A stretch of DNA of 64,000 nucleotides from an uncultured Faecalibacterium sp. (GCA_934533135.1 CAKTBG010000001.1:124001-188000); one strand, 5' to 3'; shown: positions 8,278 through 17,131, numbered from the stretch's first letter. The notes: generated by a model from the sequence alone, not told the origin. Numbers and translations are program-made.

Positions 8278-10689
8278 TTATTTCAGTTCAACAACGGTCA
8301 CGCCGCTCTCGCCTTCTCCATATCGGCCAAGGCGGAAGCTCTTGACCATCCGGTTGCCGCGCAGATGCTTGTGAATGGCCGTGCGCAGTGCGCCGGTGCC
8401 GTTGCCATGGATCAGATACACCACGGTCTGTCCGTTCAGGATTGCGCGGTCGATGAAGGAATCGACTTCCGGCAGAGCCTCATCCACAGTCAGCCCAAGC
8501 AGGTTGCACTCCATCTTGGCAGAACGCTGCACCCGCTCGACCCGGCCGTTGGGCCGATTGGCGTCTCCGGTCAGGCGGGAATACCGCTGCTGTGCTTTGG
8601 TCTGCGGCTTTGCTTCCTTGACCAGCTTCTCGGGCTGCTTCAGACCCTTGAGCGGCACTTTGGTCTTGATGATGCCGGCGCGCACCAGCACATCTCCATT
8701 TTTGTCCGGCAGAGCCAGAACCGTCGCCAACTGATTCAGTTCAGCAATGCAGACCTCCTGCCCTACGGCCACTTCTTTTAACGGCACAAATTCTTTGACC
8801 GGGTTGTGGACGACCTCGGTACCGACAAAAAGCTTTTCCGACTCCTTTTTGGCAATCTCGCGGGCACGCTGAGCTTTCTGCTGAGCACTCATCTTCTCGT
8901 CCTTCTGCAGTTTGCGCAGCTCGTCGGTCAGGGCGTAAGCCTTGCTTTCCACTTCCTGTGCCAACGTCCGGGCTTTGGCGCGGGCGGCTTCCAGCTCGTT
9001 TTCTCCCTGCTGGATCAGCTCATCGCGCTTTTTCCGAGCTGCTTCCAGCTGGTTGGACGCCTCGTGGCGCAGTTCTTCCACCTCGTCCTGACTGGCTTTC
9101 AACTGCAGTTTCAGGTCATCCAGCTGGCCAAGAACCGCATCCAGACGCTTATCCTCGGCAGACAGATGCTGCTGCGCCGCTTCAATGACCCGCTCCGGGA
9201 TGCCGAGCTTTTCGCTGATGAGGAATGCGTTCGACTTGCCGGGCACGCCGACGCTCAGCTTGTAGGTTGGGCGCAACGTTTCCAGATCAAATTCGCAGCT
9301 TGCATTGACCACGCCCTTGGTCTCGAGGGCAAAGACCTTCAATTCGGCATAATGGGTCGTCGCCATCAACAGCACCCCACGGCGGCGCAGCTCTTCGATG
9401 ATGGCAACCGCCAATGCTGCACCCTCCGCCGGGTCGGTGCCGGCACCCAGCTCATCCAGAAGAACCAGTGTATGCGGCATAGCCAGCTCGAGGATGCCGG
9501 TGATCTTCTTCATGTGACCCGAGAAGGTAGACAAACTCTGCTCGATGCTCTGCTCATCGCCGATGTCCACCAGAAACTCCTCAAAGACACAGATCTCGCT
9601 CCGTTCATCCGCCGGGATGAGAAAACCGCACTGCGCCATGGCACAAAGCAGACCGGCTGTTTTCAGGGTGACGGTCTTACCGCCGGTGTTGGGGCCGGTA
9701 ATGATGAGCGAATCGTATTCTCGACCCAGTGCGATATCCACAGGAACGCACTTCTTGGGGTCGATGAGCGGATGCCGGGCACGGATCAGGTGAAAGGAAT
9801 TGTCCGTCCGGACCGTCGGTTTAAAGGCTTTCATCTCGAGAGCCAGCCGCGCCTTGGCCAGAAGGACGTCAATTTCCAGCATGGCTTTGTAGCTGTACTG
9901 GAACTGCGGCTCAATGGCAGCGACCTGCCCCGTAAATGCCACAAGGATCCGCTCGATCTCCTGTGCTTCCTGTGCGCGGTACTGCAGAATACGGGCGTTG
10001 GCTTCCACAACGGCCTGCGGCTCGACAAATACGGTCGCACCGGTGGAGGACACATCGTGGATGATGCCGCTTACTTCGCCGCGGTACTCGCTCTTGACCG
10101 GAACAACGTACCGGCCGTTGCGTATGGAGACGACGCTCTCCTGCAGATACTTGGAGGTGTCCATATTCCGGACCATGCTTTCCAAGCGGTCGCGGATGCT
10201 GTTTTCGGTGGCACGGATCTTTTTGCGCAGATCGTTCAGCGTGTGCGATGCCGTATCTGCCATGGCATCCGGCGCGAGGATCGCGCTGGAGATCTGCTGT
10301 TCCAGCCCGGGCTGCGGAGCCAGTGCGTAAAACAAATCGTCCGTCGGCAGCACATCGTGGTCGGACGAGCCGTACCAGCTGCTCAGATTCTGAAAATTGC
10401 GCAGTGCGCCGGCGACCATCAGCAATTCACCCATCGAGAGCACACCGCCCTTGACGGCACGGGCAGTCAGCTGGTTGACCCCTTCGACGCCGCCGAACCG
10501 TGGGGAGCCATTCTTGATCAACAGCGTGTTGATGGCGTCCGTCTGTTCCAGTGCGTACCGGACTTCATCCGGGTCACACTGGGGTTCCAGCCCGAGCAGC
10601 ATCTCTTTTGCTTCCTTGCATACACAGCCCTCCGCCGCGCGTGCAATGATCTTATCCAGTTCGAGCGTTCTTAAATAGCTTGTTTCCAT
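8278..10689 (-). CDS. mutS2: Endonuclease MutS2 (Smr-domain MutS paralogue)
   Basis: 803 residues, normal length. It lacks the MutS mismatch-recognition domain. Visible parts: the clamp/core region, the ATPase with Walker A GPNTGGKTVTLK near residue 334 and LDELGAGTDP (Walker B), a Glu/Lys-rich coiled coil (about 510-620), and the C-terminal Smr nuclease domain with HGNGTGALR near residue 770. Roles reported for the family are suppression of recombination and ribosome rescue by splitting collided ribosomes. Start ATG 10689 has AAAGGA upstream. It follows recO by 36 bases. Confidence 0.95.
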   Translation of the reverse strand: METSYLRTLELDKIIARAAEGCVCKEAKEMLLGLEPQCDPDEVRYALEQTDAINTLLIKNGSPRFGGVEGVNQLTARAVKGGVLSMGELLMVAGALRNFQNLSSWYGSSDHDVLPTDDLFYALAPQPGLEQQISSAILAPDAMADTASHTLNDLRKKIRATENSIRDRLESMVRNMDTSKYLQESVVSIRNGRYVVPVKSEYRGEVSGIIHDVSSTGATVFVEPQAVVEANARILQYRAQEAQEIERILVAFTGQVAAIEPQFQYSYKAMLEIDVLLAKARLALEMKAFKPTVRTDNSFHLIRARHPLIDPKKCVPVDIALGREYDSLIITGPNTGGKTVTLKTAGLLCAMAQCGFLIPADERSEICVFEEFLVDIGDEQSIEQSLSTFSGHMKKITGILELAMPHTLVLLDELGAGTDPAEGAALAVAIIEELRRRGVLLMATTHYAELKVFALETKGVVNASCEFDLETLRPTYKLSVGVPGKSNAFLISEKLGIPERVIEAAQQHLSAEDKRLDAVLGQLDDLKLQLKASQDEVEELRHEASNQLEAARKKRDELIQQGENELEAARAKARTLAQEVESKAYALTDELRKLQKDEKMSAQQKAQRAREIAKKESEKLFVGTEVVHNPVKEFVPLKEVAVGQEVCIAELNQLATVLALPDKNGDVLVRAGIIKTKVPLKGLKQPEKLVKEAKPQTKAQQRYSRLTGDANRPNGRVERVQRSAKMECNLLGLTVDEALPEVDSFIDRAILNGQTVVYLIHGNGTGALRTAIHKHLRGNRMVKSFRLGRYGEGESGVTVVELK

Positions 10690-10725
10690 TTGTAGGTTCC
10701 TTTGGTATCTCGTTTTCCGTTCCGA

Positions 10726-11472
10726 TTACGGAAGGACCGATTTCAAAAACGAATAGCTTTTCAATGGTTTGTCCAGATGGGTCAGGGCATATTGCTCTGC
10801 CACCGCAGCGAGTTTTGCCAGACTGCCGACCGAGATCTTGAAGGCAAAGATTTTTTTGTCCTCGACCAGACAGATGTGCCGCAGCGCATACAGAGCTCCC
10901 CGATCGAGGTTGCAGCTCTTCCCTGCTCGCTGTGCGCAGTCGGCACAAAGCAGATATCCTTCCTGCACGTCCAGATAAAAGGCCTCCCCATCATATACGC
11001 CGCAGTCGCGGCAATAGACCAGCTGCGGCAGAAAACCGCACTGGCTCATGGTACGCAGTTCAAAAACCGCTTTGATGACCCGGACATCGGTTTTGTTTTC
11101 GTTGATCATATACAGGCAGTTCAACAGCAGGCGCAGCTCCCGGTCGGCCTCGTCGCCGGTGGGCGAAAGCGCGAAGGCCATCTCTCCCATATACATGGCA
11201 AGCCCCATTCCCTCCACCGTGGCCGAAATGTTATAAAAGATCTTTTCGACGGAGGCATCCTGCACGGTGTACAGATTCCGCCCCGGCACAAGCACAAACT
11301 CGGAATAGCAAAGCAGCCCGCAGGCTGTGAGCAATTTGCTTTTCATCCGCAGGCTGTTCTTCGCCAAAGCCGATAGGATCCCCATTTTCGGCGTCAGAAT
11401 GGTCAGGATACGGTCTGCCTCTTTATAGCGGGTCTCTTTCAGCACAAGCCCCATAGTTACGATCGTGTCCAT
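10726..11472 (-). CDS. recO: DNA repair protein RecO
   Basis: 248 residues. N-terminal OB-fold (GLVLKETRYKEADRILTILT near residue 7), a helical middle, and the zinc finger CRDCG...CADC near residues 150-175. RecO loads RecA onto SSB-coated single strands with RecR. It lies 49 bases after era and before mutS2, an arrangement common in Firmicutes. Confidence 0.93.
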   Translation of the reverse strand: MDTIVTMGLVLKETRYKEADRILTILTPKMGILSALAKNSLRMKSKLLTACGLLCYSEFVLVPGRNLYTVQDASVEKIFYNISATVEGMGLAMYMGEMAFALSPTGDEADRELRLLLNCLYMINENKTDVRVIKAVFELRTMSQCGFLPQLVYCRDCGVYDGEAFYLDVQEGYLLCADCAQRAGKSCNLDRGALYALRHICLVEDKKIFAFKISVGSLAKLAAVAEQYALTHLDKPLKSYSFLKSVLP

Positions 11473-11521
11473 CTGTGATCTTTCTCCTATGCTCCGATTC
11501 CCCTCCGGGCAGAGTCACCGT

Positions 11522-12460
11522 TCAGTGCTTGGCGGGATTCTGCTTAAAGCCGAAATTGTTCAGCAGAAATTCGTTATCCCGCCAATCGGATTTGACCTTG
11601 ACCCAACACTGCAGATTGACCCGGCAGCCCAAAAACTCTTCGCAGTCGGTACGGGCAGCACTGGCGATCTTTTTCAGCATGGCACCGCCTTTTCCGATCA
11701 CCATTCCCTTGTGGCTCTCGCGCTCGCAGTAAATGTTCACGTCAATGTCCACCAGATCGGTGCCGGGCCGCTCCTTGAACCGTTCGACCACAACGGCAAT
11801 GCCGTGGGGGATCTCGTCCCGCATATAGAGCAGTGCCTTTTCACGGATGACTTCAGCGACCAGCTCTTTTTCCGGCATATCGGTGTAGGCATCGTCCTCA
11901 AAATAATGCGGGCCTTCCACCGCATAGCGGCTCAGTGCATCAAACAGTTCTTCACAGTGGTCGTTGGAGCGGACACTGACGGTATAGATATCGTCGAATA
12001 CGCCCAGAGCCTTCAGCTCGGCTTTCCGGGCATCCAGATCCGCCGGGTCTTTGACGAGATCCGTTTTGTTGATGACCGCGATGGCCGGGCCGCCGCTCTG
12101 CCGCAGAGCCTCTACCAGCATCATTTCCGATTCGTTCAGCGCACCATACGGCTCGAACAGCATCATCGAAACATCGACATCCGCAATGGAATCACTGGCC
12201 GTCTTGTCCATCCGCTTGCCGAGCTTGTTGTGCGCTTTGTGGACACCCGGCGTATCCAGCAGAACATACTGGAGCGGCCCGCGGGTGATGACGCCGGTGA
12301 TCCGGGTGCGGGTGGTCTGCGGCTTGGAGGTGACGATGGCCACCTTTTCCCCGACCAGCAAATTGGTCAGGCTGGATTTGCCAACGTTCGGGCGGCCAAT
12401 GACCGCTACAAACACGGACGATGTATCATAATGCTCCTGCATCGGTGTTGCACTTTTCAA
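11522..12460 (-). CDS. era: GTPase Era
   Basis: Ribosome-assembly GTPase that binds the 3' end of 16S rRNA. 312 residues: G1 GRPNVGKSS near residue 22, G2 TTRTRITG, G3 DTPG, G4 NKTDL, then the C-terminal KH domain ending with MVIGKGGAMLKKI. The start appears to be TTG at 12460 with AGGAG upstream; ATG at 12442 is the alternative. It follows ybeY by 64 bases, as in many Firmicutes. Confidence 0.96.
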   Translation of the reverse strand: MKSATPMQEHYDTSSVFVAVIGRPNVGKSSLTNLLVGEKVAIVTSKPQTTRTRITGVITRGPLQYVLLDTPGVHKAHNKLGKRMDKTASDSIADVDVSMMLFEPYGALNESEMMLVEALRQSGGPAIAVINKTDLVKDPADLDARKAELKALGVFDDIYTVSVRSNDHCEELFDALSRYAVEGPHYFEDDAYTDMPEKELVAEVIREKALLYMRDEIPHGIAVVVERFKERPGTDLVDIDVNIYCERESHKGMVIGKGGAMLKKIASAARTDCEEFLGCRVNLQCWVKVKSDWRDNEFLLNNFGFKQNPAKH

Positions 12461-12524
12461 AATAGAACTCCTGTCTTATCCTGCGCACGAGGCGCGGTGT
12501 ATCCCAAACGATTCCAATCGCAGT

Positions 12525-13016
12525 TTACTCGGTGTAGCTGACCGTGCGGGGCAGACCCAGCTGGGTCAGGACGGCTTCTTCCTTCTCGCGCATCCGCATG
12601 GCTTCCAGACCGCCGTTCTCATGGTCGTAGCCCAGCAGATGAAGCATGGAGTGGACGGTCAGGAACGCGACCTCCCGCTGCAGCGGATGGCCGTACAGTG
12701 TAGCTTGCTCCTGTGCGCGCTCCATGCTGATGACGATGTCGCCCAGCATCTTGCAGCCGTTGTTTTCATCGGTGTCGTACACGCCGTTTTCGCCCAGAGG
12801 AAAGCTCAGCACATCGGTCGGCATCGGTTTGTTGCGGTACTGGTTGTTCAGCTCTGCAATGGCTGCGTTATCCACAAAGGTCACGCTGATCTCCGCCGGT
12901 GCATCAAAGTGCTCATACTCCAGCACGGCGTTGCAGGCACGGCGGATCAGGATCCGGAGGCCGGACGGTACCTTGACCGCTTTCTGGGAATTGGTGATCA
13001 GAACTTTATTGGACAT
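12525..13016 (-). CDS. ybeY: rRNA maturation endoribonuclease YbeY
   Basis: 163 residues with the defining zinc motif H-x3-H-x5-H (HSMLHLLGYDH) near residue 122. It processes 16S rRNA ends and takes part in ribosome quality control. AAAGGAG precedes ATG 13016. It sits between phoH and era, its normal context. Confidence 0.95.
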   Translation of the reverse strand: MSNKVLITNSQKAVKVPSGLRILIRRACNAVLEYEHFDAPAEISVTFVDNAAIAELNNQYRNKPMPTDVLSFPLGENGVYDTDENNGCKMLGDIVISMERAQEQATLYGHPLQREVAFLTVHSMLHLLGYDHENGGLEAMRMREKEEAVLTQLGLPRTVSYTE

Positions 13017-13077
13017 AACTGCCCTCTCCTTTCTTTTTTACGACAGAACCTTCTTTTTGTACAAAAAAAGCGTTCCG

Positions 13078-14040
13078 TCAGCGTTTTGCCGGGTGTGCGG
13101 CTGCCTCATACGCTTTGATGATCTCCTGCACCAGACGGTGGCGAACCACATCTTTTTCCGTGAAATAGCACTGGGCGATCCCGCCAACGCCCTTCAGCAC
13201 CTGCAGGGCATCGACCAGACCGCTTCGGGTTCGGTCGGGCAGGTCGATCTGGGTCACGTCGCCGGTCACAACGACCTTGGAGCCGACGCCCATACGGGTC
13301 AGGAACATCTTCATCTGTTCAGGCGTTGTGTTTTGCGCCTCGTCCAGAATAATGAAGGAATCGTCCAGCGTCCGGCCGCGCATATAAGCCAGCGGAGCCA
13401 CCTCAATGATCTGCTTTTCTACCAAACGCTCATAGGTCTCCGCACCCAGCATATCGAACAAGCCGTCGTACAGCGGGCGAAGATATGGATCCACCTTTTG
13501 CTGCAGATCACCGGGCAGAAAGCCCAGCTTCTCCCCGGCTTCCACCGCCGGACGTGTCAGAACGATGCGGGAGACGTCCTTTGCCTTAAACGCTTTGACC
13601 GCCATGGCTACCGCAAGATACGTCTTGCCGGTACCCGCCGGGCCGACGCCAAAGGTGATCGCATTGTTCCGGATCGCGTTGAGATATTCTTTCTGCCCCA
13701 GTGTCTTGGGGCGAATGGGCCGCCCCTTGACCGTTACAGTCACGAAATCCTCGGTCAGCTCCCGAACCCGCTTTTCTTCGCCGTCGTGCGCCAGACTCAG
13801 GCAGTAGCGCACGGTCTGATCCTCCAGCGGCGTATGGTTTTCGATCAGGAGCAGCATTCCTTCCACAGCGCGAGCCGCTGCCGCGACATTGGCTGCCTCA
13901 CCGGAGAGACGCAGCTCCGTTCCACGGCAGACCGCCGTGACCGAAAATTCCTTTTCCAACAATCGGATGTTGCGGTCGCAGTTGCCAAAAACAGCCGCCG
14001 CGATCTCCACACTGTCCAATTCAATGCTTTTTTCCGCCAT
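13078..14040 (-). CDS. phoH: PhoH-like ATPase
   Basis: 320 residues: a short KH-like N-terminal domain (about 1-100) and the PhoH ATPase with Walker A GPAGTGKT near residue 128 and Walker B DEAQN near 222. Probably an RNA-linked ATPase working with YbeY. ATG 14040 is chosen because CAGGAGGAG lies just upstream; an in-frame start at 14100 is not supported. The stretch 13576-13649, around codons 130-155 and covering Walker A, is duplicated at 15366-15439, outside the gene. Confidence 0.93.
   Translation of the reverse strand: MAEKSIELDSVEIAAAVFGNCDRNIRLLEKEFSVTAVCRGTELRLSGEAANVAAAARAVEGMLLLIENHTPLEDQTVRYCLSLAHDGEEKRVRELTEDFVTVTVKGRPIRPKTLGQKEYLNAIRNNAITFGVGPAGTGKTYLAVAMAVKAFKAKDVSRIVLTRPAVEAGEKLGFLPGDLQQKVDPYLRPLYDGLFDMLGAETYERLVEKQIIEVAPLAYMRGRTLDDSFIILDEAQNTTPEQMKMFLTRMGVGSKVVVTGDVTQIDLPDRTRSGLVDALQVLKGVGGIAQCYFTEKDVVRHRLVQEIIKAYEAAAHPAKR
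13576..13649 (+). repeat. Duplicated segment inside phoH (copy 1a)
   Basis: About 74 bases within phoH match 15366-15439 with only a handful of differences, in the same orientation (offset +1790). This is the Walker A-coding part of phoH. Confidence 0.85.
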
Positions 14041-14100
14041 GTGGCTCCTCCTGAAACATTTTGATAGAACTCCACCTATATTGTACCACCAAAACTCCAT

Positions 14101-14190
14101 TTAGAAAACTATGAAATTTGCACAAAATATTCCGAACGCTCCCATTGGTTTTTCCAATAAAAAGAGCCCAAAGCCTCCCACGGAAATGGG
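14101..14190 (+). repeat. Duplicated segment upstream of phoH (copy 1b)
   Basis: About 85-90 bases just upstream of phoH match 15442-15530 (for example GCACAAAATATTCCG in both) with a few substitutions. In copy 2 this segment joins directly to the copy of 13576-13649, so the roughly 450 bases between them in phoH are missing there. Confidence 0.85.
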
Positions 14191-14476
14191 AATCACCCGA
14201 GCCTCGAGGTCTTCCCGGATCTTGTATGAGTGCATCGCTTTGATTTTTGAGCAGGAGGATCGACTGGAAGCGGTTCAAAAAGAGGTTTATATGCCGATTG
14301 CGGAGCAGCGACACTGCAAATGGCCCGCGATCCAGAGCGCAGTCCGGCGGGCAGCAGAAAAGGCATGGACCACCAACCCGCAGCGGGTACAGGAAATGGC
14401 CGGTTATCCCCTGACCGGCTGCCCCAGCGCGGTGCAGTTTCTCGAGATGATTTATAACGCTGTCGTGAGAGGGTAA
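14111..14476 (+). CDS. Orphan Spo0A C-terminal-like DNA-binding protein
   Basis: Up to 121 residues. From about residue 26 onward it resembles the DNA-binding domain of the sporulation regulator Spo0A: EMGITRASRS for the first helix, then AVQKEVYMPIAEQ, then AIQSAVRRAAEKAW for the recognition region, and PSAVQFLEMI near the end. No receiver domain is encoded. The first 25 residues come from the duplicated phoH leader and look non-native, so the gene may start at ATG 14186 or have lost its own 5' end. No good ribosome binding site is seen for either start, and the product may not be made. Confidence 0.55.
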   Translation: MKFAQNIPNAPIGFSNKKSPKPPTEMGITRASRSSRILYECIALIFEQEDRLEAVQKEVYMPIAEQRHCKWPAIQSAVRRAAEKAWTTNPQRVQEMAGYPLTGCPSAVQFLEMIYNAVVRG

Positions 14477-14623
14477 AAAAAGGGCCGCGGCTCCGGCAGA
14501 AATTCAATCCCGTTGAACGTGCTTTTTGTGATCTTCACCTTCACGCTCTGCGCCCCCCTTTCCTCTCCATCCTACCATATCCCGCCGTGCAAAAATACTC
14601 CGGACTTCTGCATTTTCGCCCTC

Positions 14624-14652
14624 TTGACATATACGTAAAATACGTATATAAT
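14624..14652 (+). promoter_or_regulatory. Consensus promoter of hicAB with an embedded operator palindrome
   Basis: TTGACA (14624-14629), exactly 17 bases, TATAAT (14647-14652): a perfect sigma-A consensus. Across the spacer lies a perfect inverted repeat, ATATACGTA-AAA-TACGTATAT (14629-14649), a likely site for HicB autorepression. The rest of 14477-14688 holds no gene I can support. Confidence 0.8.
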
Positions 14653-14688
14653 AAAATCGAACAACCGACAAGGAGGGATTTCCGCTGT

Positions 14689-14880
14689 ATGCCGTTGACG
14701 CCCAAAGAAATGTGCAAGCTGCTCGAGCAGAACGGTTTTGTTTATGTCAGTGCGAATGGTTTCCATCGCAAGTATTATAATTCGACCACAGGCAAAACCG
14801 TCATTGTTCCCTACCACGCAAAAGATCTCAAACCCGGAACTGAGAAAAACATCCTCAAGCAGGCCGGGATCCACAAATAA
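14689..14880 (+). CDS. hicA: HicA-family mRNA interferase toxin
   Basis: 63 residues with the double-stranded-RNA-binding-like fold of HicA (YcfA family): MPLTPKEMCKLLEQNGF at the start, the catalytic His in ANGFHRK (His26), and KDLKPGTEKNILKQAGI at the end, a strong family signature. It cleaves mRNA in the ribosome-free state and is neutralised by HicB. ATG 14689 follows AAGGAGGG at 14670-14677. The operon order is toxin first, as usual for hicAB. Confidence 0.92.
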   Translation: MPLTPKEMCKLLEQNGFVYVSANGFHRKYYNSTTGKTVIVPYHAKDLKPGTEKNILKQAGIHK

Positions 14881-14935
14881 TTCACCTTCCGTTCCAACAC
14901 ACTACACAAACGCACAAACCAAAGGAGACGATCTT

Positions 14936-15313
14936 ATGAACGCTCTGTTTTATCCCGCCATTTTCCATCCTGAAGAAACCGGGTATTCGGTCACCATCCC
15001 CGACATCGACGGCTGCTTCACGCAGGGCGAAACCATGGATGAAGCAGTTTCTATGGCACAGGACGCCATCGGCCTGATGCTGGAAGACTGCAAAGTTTGC
15101 CCGAAACCTTCCGTTCCTTCTGCCCTTCCTGTAGAGCCGGGCGATTTCGTTGCAATGGTTCCGTTCGATATGGAGGAATACCAAAAGCAGTTTAAGCCTG
15201 TCAAAAAGACGCTTTCCATCCCCGGCTGGCTGAACGATGCCGCCGAATCCGCTCACATCAACTTTTCTAGCGTCCTGCAAAAGGGTCTGAAATCCGAGCT
15301 TGGCATGATCTGA
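14936..15313 (+). CDS. hicB: HicB-family antitoxin
   Basis: 125 residues. The N-terminal half has the partially degraded RNase H-like fold of HicB (FYPAIFHPEETGYSVTIPDIDGCFTQGET, quoted in pieces near residues 4-32, then MDEAVSMAQDAIGLML), and the C-terminal part has a short ribbon-helix-helix-like segment (SIPGWLNDAAESAHINFSSVLQKGL region, about residues 98-120) that would bind the operator. ATG 14936 has AAAGGAG at 14921-14927. It lies 55 bases after hicA and ends in a strong terminator. Confidence 0.92.
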   Translation: MNALFYPAIFHPEETGYSVTIPDIDGCFTQGETMDEAVSMAQDAIGLMLEDCKVCPKPSVPSALPVEPGDFVAMVPFDMEEYQKQFKPVKKTLSIPGWLNDAAESAHINFSSVLQKGLKSELGMI

Positions 15314-15326
15314 GCTCATGTTGCAC

Positions 15327-15362
15327 AAAAGGGAGACGGTTTTTGCACCGTCTCCCTTTTCT
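15327..15362 (+). terminator. Terminator of hicAB
   Basis: Perfect 14-bp stem: 15327-15340 and 15347-15360 (AAAAGGGAGACGGT and its complement) with a 6-base loop; the 3' arm itself ends in TTTT. Confidence 0.9.
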
Positions 15363-15365
15363 TGT

Positions 15366-15530
15366 GTCCGTTGCCTTAAACGATTTGACCGCCACGGCTA
15401 CCGCAAGATGCGTCTTGCCGGTACCCGCCGTGCCGACGTCATTAGAAAACCATGAACTTTGCACAAAATATTCCGGACGCTCCCATTGGCTTTTCCAATA
15501 AAAAGAACCCAAAGCCTCCCACAGAAAATG
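15366..15530 (-). pseudogene. Partial phoH duplicate (leader joined to Walker A region)
   Basis: On the minus strand this copies the phoH upstream region (15530-15442) joined directly to phoH codons 130-155 (15439-15366). The remnant frame still reads VGTAGTGKTHLAVAVAV, compared with VGPAGTGKTYLAVAMAV in phoH. The start codon, the first ~130 codons and the rest of the gene are missing, so it cannot make PhoH. Confidence 0.85.
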
Positions 15531-15541
15531 GAAGGCTTTGG
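15498..15541 (-). terminator. Terminator of the tctA-end transcript
   Basis: Perfect 9-bp arms CCAAAGCCT/AGGCTTTGG (15509-15517 and 15533-15541), followed on the minus strand by a T-rich tract (TTCTTTTTATT). It lies about 50 bases past the tctA stop. The homologous place in copy 1b (near 14167-14200) has lost the pairing. Confidence 0.8.
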
Positions 15542-15589
15542 ATCCTGTATGAAAAAGCTTGCTGGATGGTTTGAGAAAGTTTAAACTGC

Positions 15590-17131
15590 TCAGGGTTTTG
15601 CCGCAGCCTTGGCTTGCTTGGCGGCTTCGGCCTGCTGTGCCTTTTCCTTCTTGTTGCCCTTGTTCAGCATTGCAAGCAGCAGAACCAGCAAGACAATAAA
15701 CACCACGCAGATCGGCCGCTTGATGAAGATCGTCCAGCTTCCATTTCCGATGGTCAGCGCATTACGCAGATAAAACTCCGCCGTCGGGCCAAGGATCAGC
15801 CCCAGAATCATCGGGATGCGGGGAAAATCAAAGAACTGAATGAGGTAGCCCACAAAACCGGCGACGATCATCACCTTGACATCAAACGAACGGTTTGCGA
15901 TGGCGTAGGCACCGGCGCAGGCAATCACCAGCAGACAGCTGGTCAGTAGACGGTACGGCACATGAGTGATCTTGACGAACAGACCCATCAGGTACTTGCC
16001 TTGCAACAGCATAAACAGTTGAGACAGGACGCAGCCAACCAGAATGGTGTAGACCGCAATGGGATGGTCTTCAAACAGCTTCGGACCAGAGGAAAGGCCA
16101 TGCATCTGGAACGCACCCATCAGAGTGGCGGCTACAGCCGAACCGGGAATGCCCAGTGTCAGCATCGGGATCAGCGATGCGGCAGAGGCACCGTTGTTCG
16201 CAGATTCCGGAGCGGCAATGCCCTTCACCTCGCCTTTGCCGAACTGTTCGCCGGGCTTTGCATTGTTTTTCGCGGTGTTATAGGTCAGGTAACCAGCAAT
16301 TCCGCCGCCCGTACCAGGGATTGCACCGATCAGGGCACCCAACAGAGAACCCATCGTCATCGTGCCAAGGCAGCGTTTGAAATCTGCCATTGTGAACTTG
16401 TCATCCGATGCGGCCTTTTTCAGTTCAGCCGCACTTTTGCCGGTTTTTCCAAGCGCGCCATTCTTAACGCGTTCCGCCATTTGTAGAACCGCCAGCAAAC
16501 CCAGCATACAGGCCATCATTTTCAGGCCGTTATAGAGCATGATGTTGCCAAAGGTGAAACGCGGCACACCGCTGACGCTGTCGATGCCGATGGTGCCGAT
16601 CAAAACACCGAGTGCCGCGGCCGCAATGCCCTTGATCGGGTTATCGCCGCTGACGGATGCAATGACCGACAGGCCGAACAGAGCCAGAATAAAGTACTCC
16701 GGGGAGCCAAAGTGGAGAGCGAGCTTGCCCAGCTGTGGTGCAAATAGAAGCAGGCAGAATGCACTGACCAGACCGCCGAAGGTCGAGGCCACCAGTGCTG
16801 TATCCAGCGCACGGTGCGGCTGTCCTTTCTGGCACAGTGGATAGCCATCCAACAGGGTGCAGGTCGCAGCACCCGTGCCAGGGGTATTGATCAGGATCGC
16901 GCTGATCGAGCCGCCGAACATCGATCCGAAATAGATGGAAGCCAGCATCAGCAGTGCAGGCACACTGTCCATCTGGAAGGTAAATGGCATGAAAACGGTA
17001 ATGGCTAGGTTTCCGTTCATACCCGGCACGGCACCGAAGATGATGCCAATGAACATTCCGACGTTGATAAAAATGAGATTCTGGAGAGAAAACACATTGC
17101 ACAGGACTTCGCCCATCATTTGCATTGTCAT
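15590..17131 (-). CDS. Tripartite tricarboxylate transporter, large permease (TctA family)
   Basis: Large membrane subunit of a TTT carrier, a secondary, cation-driven importer that uses a periplasmic-type binding protein. 513 residues with about 11-12 membrane helices and the TctA signature GAVPGMNGNLAI near residue 32, repeated in altered form as GAIPGTGGGIAGY near 265. A Lys/Ala/Glu tail ends the protein. It is the last gene of the minus-strand run lacI-tctC-sulfatase-tctB-tctA and lies 15 bases after tctB. Substrates of the family include citrate, tartrate and aromatic or sugar acids; the substrate here is probably sulfated, judging from the neighbours. Confidence 0.93.
   Translation of the reverse strand: MTMQMMGEVLCNVFSLQNLIFINVGMFIGIIFGAVPGMNGNLAITVFMPFTFQMDSVPALLMLASIYFGSMFGGSISAILINTPGTGAATCTLLDGYPLCQKGQPHRALDTALVASTFGGLVSAFCLLLFAPQLGKLALHFGSPEYFILALFGLSVIASVSGDNPIKGIAAAALGVLIGTIGIDSVSGVPRFTFGNIMLYNGLKMMACMLGLLAVLQMAERVKNGALGKTGKSAAELKKAASDDKFTMADFKRCLGTMTMGSLLGALIGAIPGTGGGIAGYLTYNTAKNNAKPGEQFGKGEVKGIAAPESANNGASAASLIPMLTLGIPGSAVAATLMGAFQMHGLSSGPKLFEDHPIAVYTILVGCVLSQLFMLLQGKYLMGLFVKITHVPYRLLTSCLLVIACAGAYAIANRSFDVKVMIVAGFVGYLIQFFDFPRIPMILGLILGPTAEFYLRNALTIGNGSWTIFIKRPICVVFIVLLVLLLAMLNKGNKKEKAQQAEAAKQAKAAAKP

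Noticed and set aside
8806..10674. A 622-codon open frame opposite mutS2
   Set aside because: It is a shadow of mutS2; the mutS2 frame carries all catalytic motifs.
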